This document shows positions 26,441-33,810 of a DNA stretch of 64,000 bases, in pieces. This stretch comes from Sphingobacteriaceae bacterium DW12 (lineage in GTDB: Bacteria; Bacteroidota; Bacteroidia; Sphingobacteriales; Sphingobacteriaceae): contig JROE01000005.1 in assembly GCA_000783305.1 (NCBI GenBank), positions 310,001 to 374,000 on the forward strand, given 5' to 3'. The position numbers and the translations under genes are program-made. Position 1 is the stretch's first letter. Each line of letters opens with the position of its first letter. The notes under the pieces were generated by a model. The model was not told where the DNA came from, searched no databases, and saw only the letters and a list, made by a program, of their open reading frames with translations.

Positions 26441-26662
26441 AAGGTAAAGATAAGGTAGTAATAAGGTGGGCGGAAGGTAATAAAGTTCCGATGCGGGAGC
26501 GAAGAACTTCCGAAGGGCTTTCGGAAAAGGTATGGGAAATGACTGTTAGATTCACTAAAGGTGTACTGGGGACGCACGGTTAGTTCACGGAAAGGTACTG
26601 AAAAGGTGCTGGAGATTCACCAAGAAGGTACTAAAGAGCTACTGGATACCTACTAGCTGCTG
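26441..26662 (+). repeat. Degenerate tandem array with an 11-bp period
   Basis: AAGGTA/AAGGTG starts at 26441, 26452, 26463 and 26474, exactly 11 bp apart, and again at 26592, 26603 and 26625 (11 and 22 apart). Units from 26553 to 26662 can be written as successive 11-mers such as ACTGAAAAGGT, ACCAAGAAGGT, ACTAAAGAGCT and ACTGGATACCT. The array lies in the gap 26194-26811. The flanks (26194-26440 and 26663-26811) show nothing recognisable. A 95-residue open frame at 26296-26583 runs through it but has no coding signs. Confidence 0.6.
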
Positions 26663-26811
26663 GTAAGTGGGGCGCGGGTAAGCTGTATGTCATAAGTAGC
26701 GCTGCGATATTTTCAATGAGGGATGATAAAGGTTCTCTGGTGAACGGCAGTAGATTGAGGTGTGTAGCTCGTTGTCTAAAGCCTGTCGCCATGAATGTGT
26801 GTTTAATCTGA

Positions 26812-26852
26812 TTATACAAAAGTGCCAATCTGAAATTGGCACTTTTGTATAA
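26812..26852 (-). terminator. Terminator after rnr
   Basis: An 18-bp perfect stem TTATACAAAAGTGCCAAT / ATTGGCACTTTTGTATAA with a 5-base loop, 13 bases past the rnr stop. Confidence 0.9.
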
Positions 26853-26864
26853 CTCGGAATAGTT

Positions 26865-28994
26865 TTAAGATATCAAAGTAAAATCAATCTGTCTTTTGTC
26901 CATATCTACTTTTTTTACCATGATTTGGACTTCATCCCCTAGTTGATATTTCTTCTTCTTACGCTGGCCAATGATGGCGTAATTCTTTTCATCGAGCACA
27001 TAAAAATCGTCGGTAATATCACGAAGCCGGACAAGCCCCTCGCATTTATTGGATTCGATCTCTACGTACATTCCCCATTCGGTAACACCAGATACAATCC
27101 CTGTGTATTCAACGCCGATTTGGTCTTGAAGGAATTCGGCCTGTTTGTATTTGATGGATGCTCTTTCTGCTTCTGCCGCTTTCTTCTCCATTTGTGAGGT
27201 GTGGGCACTCATTTTTTCGTAATGTTCGGCATTGACATTGCTGCCACCATCCAGGTAGAATTGAAGCAGCCTATGTACCATCACATCTGGATAACGTCTG
27301 ATGGGGGATGTGAAATGCGTATAATAGTCAAATGCCAATCCGTAGTGGCTGGTGTTTTTGGTGGTGTATACAGCTTTGGCCATGGAACGGACGGCGAGTG
27401 AGGTCAAAAGGTTTTGCTCTTTGCTCCCTTCAATCTTCGTCATCAGCGTATTCAGGGATTTTGCGGTCTCTTTGTCTGAGCGAATGCTGAGCTTGTGTCC
27501 AAACCTGGATGCGAACTGGGAAAAGGTGAGCAACGTTTCGGGATTTGGTAAGTCGTGGAAGCGATATACAAAAGTAAGCTTGTTTTTGCCTTTGCCTTTC
27601 TTTCCGATGAACTCGGCCACTTTCCTATTGGCCAGTAGCATAAAGTCCTCGATTAGTTTGTGGGCGTCTTTACGGACTTTGGTGTATACGCCGGTGGGTT
27701 TGCCGTTTTCATCCAGGGTGAATTTGACCTCTTCGCTTTCAAAAGCGATGGCGCCATTCTTAAATTTGCGTTCGCGTAGAATGTAGGCGAGTTCATTCAG
27801 CTTTAGTATTTCTTTGGAGAATTCGCCATTCTTGTTTTCGATGATCTCCTGCGCTTCTTCGTATGAAAATCTTCGATCGGAATGTATGATGGTACGACCA
27901 AACCACTCGTTGTGTATATTGGCTGCCTCGTCTATTTCAAATACTGCTGAGAAGCACAAGCGATCTTCATTTGGTCTTAGGGAGCAGAGGTCGTTGGACA
28001 GCCGCTCTGGGAGCATAGGTATTACACGGTCAACCAAGTATACAGATGTGGCGCGCTCAAAAGCTTCTTTGTCTAGAAGCGTATCCGGTTGTACAAAGTG
28101 ACTGACATCTGCAATGTGAACCCCGATCTCATAGTTGCCATTGGGTAATTCTTGGAAAGAGATGGCGTCATCAAAATCTTTGGCGTCGGCAGGGTCAATC
28201 GTGAATGTAAGGACTTCTCTGAAATCTCTACGTTTTTTAATCTCTGCAAGGTCAATCTCGCCAGAGATGGAATTGGCTTCTTCTTCTACTTCGGGAGGGA
28301 AGGATAGTGGGAAGCCGAAGTCTGCCAATATGGCATTCATCTCCGTGTTGTTCTCGCCTTTTTTGCCCAAGACATTCTTTACTTTTCCGATTGGATTTTT
28401 ACTTCCCCTCGGCCAATCGATAATGGAGACGATGGCTTTTTCTCCATCCTTCACACCATTGAGGTTGTCTAGTGGTACGAAAATGTCGTTGAGCATCTTT
28501 CGGTCATCTGCGATGAAGAAGGCAAAGTTTTGGGATAGGTTGATGATACCAGTGAAATCTGTCTTGGCTCGTTGAAGAATCTCGACGACTTCACCTTCTT
28601 TTTTTCGACCCTTCCTCTTCTCGTAGGTGTGTACTTTTACGATGTCACCGTGGAGAGCCTGTCTTAGTTTTCGAGGGGCAATGTAAATGTCATTTTCGAG
28701 TTCATCCTCGGGTATGATATATGCTGATCCGTCAGCAGTCATGTCGACCTTTCCGGTAATGTAAACCTTGAGTTGGCGAAGTTGGAATTTGCCTTTCGAG
28801 ATTTCTACAAATGGGCTGTTTTTCGGGTCGGTAGTAAGAACCTCTGCAATGGCCATTTTTGCGTCTTGATCGGTGACGTTAAGTTTGGCGGCGACTTGTT
28901 TATAGTTGAAGGGTTTGTTTCCTGATTTTTCGAAGATGTCCACGATCAATTGGGTCAACACCTCCTTGTATGGGTTTTCTTTTTTTGTTCTCAT
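26865..28994 (-). CDS. rnr: Ribonuclease R
   Basis: A 3'-5' exoribonuclease of the RNB family that degrades structured RNA. It has 709 residues: N-terminal winged helix (about 8-75, NYKQVAAKLNVTDQDAKMAIAEVL), cold-shock domains (about 75-220), and a catalytic RNB domain beginning near 255 with TIDPADAKDFDDAISF (Asp cluster at 267-276). The RNB end is HFTSPIRRYPDVMVHRLLQ. A C-terminal S1 domain follows (EYTGIVSGVTEWGMYVEIESNKCEGLVRL). The C-terminus is shorter than in E. coli, without the long basic tail. It stands alone. Confidence 0.96.
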   Translation of the reverse strand: MRTKKENPYKEVLTQLIVDIFEKSGNKPFNYKQVAAKLNVTDQDAKMAIAEVLTTDPKNSPFVEISKGKFQLRQLKVYITGKVDMTADGSAYIIPEDELENDIYIAPRKLRQALHGDIVKVHTYEKRKGRKKEGEVVEILQRAKTDFTGIINLSQNFAFFIADDRKMLNDIFVPLDNLNGVKDGEKAIVSIIDWPRGSKNPIGKVKNVLGKKGENNTEMNAILADFGFPLSFPPEVEEEANSISGEIDLAEIKKRRDFREVLTFTIDPADAKDFDDAISFQELPNGNYEIGVHIADVSHFVQPDTLLDKEAFERATSVYLVDRVIPMLPERLSNDLCSLRPNEDRLCFSAVFEIDEAANIHNEWFGRTIIHSDRRFSYEEAQEIIENKNGEFSKEILKLNELAYILRERKFKNGAIAFESEEVKFTLDENGKPTGVYTKVRKDAHKLIEDFMLLANRKVAEFIGKKGKGKNKLTFVYRFHDLPNPETLLTFSQFASRFGHKLSIRSDKETAKSLNTLMTKIEGSKEQNLLTSLAVRSMAKAVYTTKNTSHYGLAFDYYTHFTSPIRRYPDVMVHRLLQFYLDGGSNVNAEHYEKMSAHTSQMEKKAAEAERASIKYKQAEFLQDQIGVEYTGIVSGVTEWGMYVEIESNKCEGLVRLRDITDDFYVLDEKNYAIIGQRKKKKYQLGDEVQIMVKKVDMDKRQIDFTLIS

Positions 28995-29095
28995 GTATTT
29001 TCTATTTATGTCAATCCACAGATTTCATCTCCCATGGGAGGGGGGAGGGGAGTGTGTGAATTTGTCTTTCGGTCGACCTCTAAGTTAGGGGCGTT

Positions 29096-29125
29096 CCGTA
29101 TACATTCGAATGTACGGTTTTTTTT
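29096..29125 (+). terminator. Orphan plus-strand terminator
   Basis: CCGTA-TACATTCGAATG-TACGG forms a hairpin immediately followed by eight Ts on the plus strand. No plus-strand gene precedes it; rnr upstream is divergent. The remaining gap to 29455 is very AT-rich and shows no gene. Confidence 0.55.
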
Positions 29126-29455
29126 CGAACCAAACGGGAAAACAGGTGGATAAGTGCTGTGATAACTTGGAATATTTATAAATGTATACCTATTCTTTAT
29201 TTTAGCATTTGTAATTATCTGATTATTATTTTATTGTTGTTTTTTTTGCTAAATTTGTTGAATGATAAAAGTGCTTTTAAGATACTTTGAGGCTAGTTGA
29301 GGTCTATTTGATGTATTTTGCTAAAATATTAAATTAAACCATGTATATATATAATGATTGTAATTATCTATATTTTAATATGTAATATTTCTTTAAATAA
29401 AATTTAGCAATTTTATTTTTTATAGTTTTAGCTTTGAAATTTTGCCCAAAAATGC

Positions 29456-29487
29456 CTAGTGCACCATTTGTAAAAATGGTGCACTAG
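29456..29487 (-). terminator. Terminator after the Fur-family gene
   Basis: A 14-bp perfect stem CTAGTGCACCATTT / AAATGGTGCACTAG with loop GTAA, 29 bases past the stop. Confidence 0.85.
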
Positions 29488-29516
29488 TATAACTTGAGCA
29501 TGTGAAATGATAGGCT

Positions 29517-29981
29517 TTATTCTGCTGCTGAGTAGCACTTGTCACATAAGCCTACTGCATTAACGGCGACTTTGTGTAGCTTGAAATTGTTCGGTAAATT
29601 TATTTTGGGAATGGATATCTCATCAAGGCAATAGATGCTGTTGCATACCGAACAGATAAAATGGACGTGTTGATCATGGTGGTCATGTGCCGAACAACGG
29701 GTTGAGCAAATCGCATAAGTGGCTGTTCCGTTAAGGTCAAATATCTTATGAAGGATACCCTTCTCTTCGAAATTGGCGAGTATACGGTAGAGGGTTACAC
29801 GGTCTATTTCTGTCCCAACAATCTTCTCTAAATCTGGTTGGGAAATGGCTGATGTCTTGCTTGAAATGATGTCCAAAACACGTAGTCGAGGCTGGGTCAC
29901 TTTGAGCTTATTCTGCCGCAATAGATTGGCGAACTCCACCTCTTGCTCCGCGTTTTTTTTGGTGTTTTCAGTCGCTTTCAT
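29517..29981 (-). CDS. Fur-family metalloregulator
   Basis: 154 residues, the normal length. An N-terminal winged helix (KLKVTQPRLRVLDIIS, IDRVTLYRILANFEEKGILHKI) precedes a metal-binding dimerisation domain. The structural zinc site is C110-x2-C113 with C146-x2-C149; the regulatory site lies in the His-rich segment HDHHDQHVHF (99-108). The His-rich segment with HVHF fits Zur or Fur rather than PerR, but this cannot be settled by eye. A TAAATTTG element at 29986-29993 would put transcription start almost on the ATG, suggesting a leaderless mRNA. It stands alone between two terminators. Confidence 0.88.
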   Translation of the reverse strand: MKATENTKKNAEQEVEFANLLRQNKLKVTQPRLRVLDIISSKTSAISQPDLEKIVGTEIDRVTLYRILANFEEKGILHKIFDLNGTATYAICSTRCSAHDHHDQHVHFICSVCNSIYCLDEISIPKINLPNNFKLHKVAVNAVGLCDKCYSAAE

Positions 29982-30010
29982 AATACAAATTTAGGCAAAC
30001 TTTCAGGCAT

Positions 30011-30060
30011 AAAAAAACCGAAAACACGGTAGGGATTTTCCTGTTGTGTTTTCGGTTTTT
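30011..30060 (-). terminator. Terminator after the transaldolase gene
   Basis: The stem AAAAACCGAAAACAC / GTGTTTTCGGTTTTT has an 18-base loop that itself can pair (AGG / CCT). The seven plus-strand As at 30011-30017 give the U-tail on the minus strand. Confidence 0.85.
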
Positions 30061-30144
30061 TATGACTTTTAGTTTACCATTGAGTGCCGAACCAGCTTCA
30101 TTAGATGGAAGAGGATTGAGCAGAAAATATGATTTTTTATCGAA

Positions 30145-30804
30145 TTATTTGCCGGCTGCTTTGGCGTGATCAGCCAAGAATTGAGCCAGACCACTATCCG
30201 TCAATGGGTGTTTAAGTAGGGAGACAATAGCTGATAATGGACCTGTCATGACATCAGCACCAATCTTAGCACATCCTAAGATGTGTGCGCTGTGGCGTAC
30301 CGAAGCAGCCAAGATTTGAGTCTTGAAACCGTAGTTGTCATAGATTAATCTGATGTCTTCGATAAGGGCCAGGCCATCTGTCGAAATGTCATCTAAACGT
30401 CCGATGAAAGGAGATACGTAGGTAGCGCCAGCTTTAGCAGCTAGGAGCGCTTGGCCTGCCGAAAATACTAATGTACAGTTTGTTTTTATTCCTTTTTTGC
30501 TGAAATATTTGATTGCTTTGATGCCGTCTTTGATCATAGGGACTTTTACGACAATCTTATTGTCAAGGGCAGCAAGTGCCTCACCTTCTTTGATCATAGT
30601 CTCAAAATCCGTCGAAATGACCTCTGCACTCACATCTCCATCTACGATAGCACAGATCGCTTTGTAGTGGTTGATGACGTTTTCTTCCCCACTGATGCCT
30701 TCTTTTGCCATCAAACTTGGATTTGTAGTCACACCATCCAATACGCCTAGGTCCTGTGCTTCTTTAATTTGATCGAGATTAGCGGTGTCAATAAAAAATT
30801 TCAT
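30145..30804 (-). CDS. fsa: Fructose-6-phosphate aldolase / transaldolase (FSA/TalC type)
   Basis: 219 residues, the short decameric TalC/FSA class. It begins [31 protein letters not shown]. The Schiff-base Lys is K87 in VVKVPM, matching K85 of E. coli Fsa[36 protein letters not shown] is the class signature. It acts either in the pentose-phosphate pathway (sedoheptulose-7-P + glyceraldehyde-3-P) or as an aldolase. Many Bacteroidota copies are annotated as transaldolase; which activity dominates is not visible. A TACCTTTG promoter element lies about 50 bases upstream. Confidence 0.92.
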   Translation of the reverse strand: MKFFIDTANLDQIKEAQDLGVLDGVTTNPSLMAKEGISGEENVINHYKAICAIVDGDVSAEVISTDFETMIKEGEALAALDNKIVVKVPMIKDGIKAIKYFSKKGIKTNCTLVFSAGQALLAAKAGATYVSPFIGRLDDISTDGLALIEDIRLIYDNYGFKTQILAASVRHSAHILGCAKIGADVMTGPLSAIVSLLKHPLTDSGLAQFLADHAKAAGK

Positions 30805-30850
30805 GATGTATTAAATTGATTGTTAATTGTTTGAAAATCTAATTCTGCTG

Positions 30851-30858
30851 CAAAGGTA
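30851..30858 (-). promoter_or_regulatory. -7 element of the transaldolase gene
   Basis: TACCTTTG on the minus strand, 47 bases upstream of the ATG. Confidence 0.5.
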
Positions 30859-30980
30859 ATTATTATATTGTATACTCATCGATGAAATTGAATATTGCAC
30901 GATTTTCAAACTTTTCATCGACTTTTCTGTATTAAATGTAACGAAACTTCTCTAGGAAAGCCTTTTTGAAGCAATAGTAC

Positions 30981-30988
30981 TACTTTTG
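30981..30988 (+). promoter_or_regulatory. -7 element of the MFS gene
   Basis: TACTTTTG, 16 bases before the ATG, giving a leader of about 10 bases. No -33 match at standard spacing. Confidence 0.45.
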
Positions 30989-31003
30989 TCTTAAATCATT
31001 TTC

Positions 31004-32254
31004 ATGCAGCTCTTTAGGTCACTTCAATATCCCAACTTCAGATTACACGTATTCGGTCAGTCCATATCCCTACTAGGCACTTGGATGCAACGTGTGGCGA
31101 TAAGTTGGTTGGTCTATAGGCTTACAGACTCTGTTTTCATACTGGGGTTGGTCACATTCATATCCTTGTCTCCGTCCTTGTTCTTCTCGCCATTTATCGG
31201 AAGTTTTGTTGATAAACACAAGAAATACAAGCTTGTGTTCCTTACCCAGATTGGATTGATGATACAGGCGGGCCTACTCACATTACTGGTATATATGAAA
31301 TGGGAATCTGTCTTGTGGTTGAGTATTTTGGGCTTTTTGCAAGGGGTGATCAATGCATATGATGTCTTGGGGAGACAATCATTAATGGTGTTGTTGGTGG
31401 ATCAGAAAAAAGATCTGCCAAATGCAATCGCGCTTAACTCTTCTGTTTTCAATGCTGCTAGAATGGTGGGACCTGCTATAGGTGGTTTTTTGCTTAGCGA
31501 ATACGGAGAATTGGTATGTTTTGGTCTTAATTTTTTGAGTTTTATCCCTGTAATCGGAATGCTTCTATTAATGAAAGTCGAGGAAAAAGAGGCGGTGAGC
31601 GTTAAGGAAAGTACGTGGAGGGGATTGGTGGAAGGATTTAATTATTTGCGGCATTCGCCTCATATATCATCGCTCATCATACTGCTGTCGCTTTCCAGCG
31701 CTTTTGTAATACCGTATACGTCACTTCTTCCCGCTATTGCAAAGGATATGTTTTCGGGTGATGCGGATACTTTTTCTTGGTTTGAAAGTGCCGCTGGACT
31801 AGGGGCAATGTTAGGAGCATTCAATATGGCAAGGCTCAAATCGGGAGCCAACTTACGCTATGGCGTGCTTTTCTCTGCTTTTGCAATGGGGGTGGGGCTT
31901 GTATTCTTGGCCGGGTCAAAGATGCTCATCTTCGCCCTGCTATACACGATGGTTATTTCTTTTGCGATGATGGTGCAAAATTCGAGTATTAATACCTACA
32001 TCCAGACGCATGCAATTCCTGCTTATCGTGCCCGCGCAATCAGCTACTATGTAATGGCTTTCCAAGGTGTATTTCCGCTAGGTAGCCTTTTGGTAGGTGC
32101 AATAGCCGAGTATATAGGATTAAGGCATACGCTATATGTTATGGGAGGTGCAGGTATAATGGTATCCATTGCCTATTACACATATCTTCGCTTGCATATA
32201 CATCGCAGGTTATTCAAGTTTAATTTCTACGAACGGGACGGCTCCGAAGCTTAA
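31004..32254 (+). CDS. MFS transporter (EntS/MFS_3-like)
   Basis: A 416-residue inner-membrane protein with about 12 hydrophobic helices. The start FRSLQYPNFRLHVFGQSISLLGTWMQRVAISWLVYRLT is typical of MFS_3 exporters (enterobactin-exporter-like). The loop FIGSFVDKHKKYK carries the MFS G-x-x-x-D-R/K motif, and RMVGPAIGGFLLS is the repeat in helix 5. Such proteins export small molecules; the substrate is unknown. Its 3' end overlaps the opposing retropepsin-like gene by 35 bases. Confidence 0.88.
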   Translation: MQLFRSLQYPNFRLHVFGQSISLLGTWMQRVAISWLVYRLTDSVFILGLVTFISLSPSLFFSPFIGSFVDKHKKYKLVFLTQIGLMIQAGLLTLLVYMKWESVLWLSILGFLQGVINAYDVLGRQSLMVLLVDQKKDLPNAIALNSSVFNAARMVGPAIGGFLLSEYGELVCFGLNFLSFIPVIGMLLLMKVEEKEAVSVKESTWRGLVEGFNYLRHSPHISSLIILLSLSSAFVIPYTSLLPAIAKDMFSGDADTFSWFESAAGLGAMLGAFNMARLKSGANLRYGVLFSAFAMGVGLVFLAGSKMLIFALLYTMVISFAMMVQNSSINTYIQTHAIPAYRARAISYYVMAFQGVFPLGSLLVGAIAEYIGLRHTLYVMGGAGIMVSIAYYTYLRLHIHRRLFKFNFYERDGSEA

Positions 32255-32663
32255 TTGTACATTTGTTGTAGTCAATCACCGCTCCATACCGAGTCAGAAT
32301 ATCGCCACCCAATACCCCAATTACTAACGGCAACTCCATTTGACCATAGGCGTAGTTAATTGCGCTCAGATCAAGTACAGCGACATCTATCTTTTTGGTT
32401 TGCCAATCCTGTATCTTGATTTTCGGCAGGTGCAGGGTAAAGCTTTCCATAGAATTAGTGCCTAGCCCTGTAGATAGGATGTTGGTGCTTTGAAGGTCGT
32501 GTTCGGCAAGTCCTGATGCCATGACGGTGGTCTTGTCTAGAACTGTTTTTGAGGCCCCGGTATCGAGGACCATTTTAAAGGGAGTGTCAAATATCTCGAC
32601 ATCAATAATAATATGATAGCCATCGCCTTGAAGATTCAATAGCGTGAAAGGGATAATGGTCAT
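32220..32663 (-). CDS. Retropepsin-like aspartyl protease family protein
   Basis: 147 residues with no signal peptide. It has the catalytic motif VLDTGASKTVLD (Asp34 region) once, hence a homodimer like retroviral proteases. GVLGGDILTRYGAVIDY is the downstream hydrophobic-hydrophobic-Gly motif. It is usually annotated 'clan AA aspartic protease'. The substrate is unknown. Its 3' end lies inside the 3' end of the convergent MFS gene. Confidence 0.85.
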   Translation of the reverse strand: MTIIPFTLLNLQGDGYHIIIDVEIFDTPFKMVLDTGASKTVLDKTTVMASGLAEHDLQSTNILSTGLGTNSMESFTLHLPKIKIQDWQTKKIDVAVLDLSAINYAYGQMELPLVIGVLGGDILTRYGAVIDYNKCTIKLRSRPVRRN

Positions 32664-32705
32664 AAGTGCTTGTGGGATACTATTTTATTGAATAGCATGA
32701 AAATA

Positions 32706-32735
32706 CACTTCCGTAGTCTATACGCTACGGAAGTG
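32706..32735 (-). terminator. Terminator after mdh
   Basis: An 11-bp stem CACTTCCGTAG / CTACGGAAGTG with an 8-base loop, 15 bases past the mdh stop. No long T-run follows. Confidence 0.6.
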
Positions 32736-32749
32736 GTAAAATGGTGTAT

Positions 32750-33688
32750 CTAAAGTGCTTTGATTTCTTTGAGAACGTTGTTCATATTGCGTACCGCAGT
32801 TGCGCTAGCATTCAGTTTTTCTTGCTCTACGCTTGTCAACTCCATCGGAACAATATGTTGCCATCCGTTTTTATTGATGATGACAGGAACGCCTAGGTTA
32901 ATATCTTGCTGACCAAATTCGCCTTCTAAATAAACGGAAGCCGTAAAGAGCTTGTTTTGATCTCGGACAATGCTTTCCACCACTGCTGCTGTGGCAGCAC
33001 CAGGTGCATACCACGCGGATGTGCCAATCAATGCCGTCAATGTAGCCCCACCGACCATGGTTTTCTGGACAATATCCTCTTGTTCTTCAGGTGTCAAAAA
33101 CTGGGATACAGGTATGCTATTCCAAGTAGCATGCCCAATTAATGGAATCATTGTGGTATCTCCATGGCCACCAATGACGATAGCATTGAGGTCAGCCGGA
33201 GACGCATTTAATTTTTGACTTAATTGATATTTAAATCTTGCCGAATCCAAAGTGCCACCCATTCCGATAATCCTGTGTTTGGGAAGGCCACTGGCTTTCA
33301 ATGCAAGATAGGTCATGGTGTCCATAGGATTGGATACAATGACGATAATAATGTCAGGTGAATATTTAACCAAGTTTTCGACGACTGATTTGACGATGTT
33401 GGCATTCGTACCAATCAATTCTTCGCGGGTCATCCCAGGTTTACGCGGTATACCAGACGTGATTACCGCAACGGTAGAGCCGGCGGTCTGCTCATAGTCG
33501 TTGGTCACGCCTTTAATCTTGGCGTCAAAGCCCAAAAGCGCAGCTGTTTGGGAAATATCCTGAGCCTTGCCTTCAGCAAAACCCTCTTTGATATCCAACA
33601 ATATAATTTCTTCAGCAACGCTTCTTCTGACCAGATTATCTGCTGTAGTAGCACCTACGGCTCCAGCACCTACGACTGTTATCTTCAT
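32750..33688 (-). CDS. mdh: Malate dehydrogenase
   Basis: 312 residues, of the LDH-like MDH class (MDH type 3) common in Bacteroidota. It oxidises malate to oxaloacetate with NAD in the TCA cycle. The Rossmann motif is VVGAGAVG (G7, G9, G12). The mobile-loop Arg is in SGIPRKPGMTREE, and the catalytic His is in VIGGHGDTTMIP. VSNPMDTMTYL is the substrate-binding strand. It stands alone. Confidence 0.95.
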   Translation of the reverse strand: MKITVVGAGAVGATTADNLVRRSVAEEIILLDIKEGFAEGKAQDISQTAALLGFDAKIKGVTNDYEQTAGSTVAVITSGIPRKPGMTREELIGTNANIVKSVVENLVKYSPDIIIVIVSNPMDTMTYLALKASGLPKHRIIGMGGTLDSARFKYQLSQKLNASPADLNAIVIGGHGDTTMIPLIGHATWNSIPVSQFLTPEEQEDIVQKTMVGGATLTALIGTSAWYAPGAATAAVVESIVRDQNKLFTASVYLEGEFGQQDINLGVPVIINKNGWQHIVPMELTSVEQEKLNASATAVRNMNNVLKEIKAL

Positions 33689-33810
33689 AGACCTTGTAAT
33701 TAGTTTAACTTAATTATTGAGTGTACTGTAAATATAACCAATAATTATCCCAAAAGGGAATGATTTTGAAAATATAACAGGGCTTGGAAATGTATATTCC
33801 ATGTGGAACA

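Noticed and set aside
26296..26583. 95-codon open frame on the plus strand
   Set aside because: It runs through the 11-bp repeat array, has no ribosome site or promoter, and the translation shows no domain or normal composition.
28906..29153. Plus-strand open frames opposite the rnr start
   Set aside because: Antisense to the conserved N-terminal domain of RNase R and through a G-rich spacer; no coding signs.
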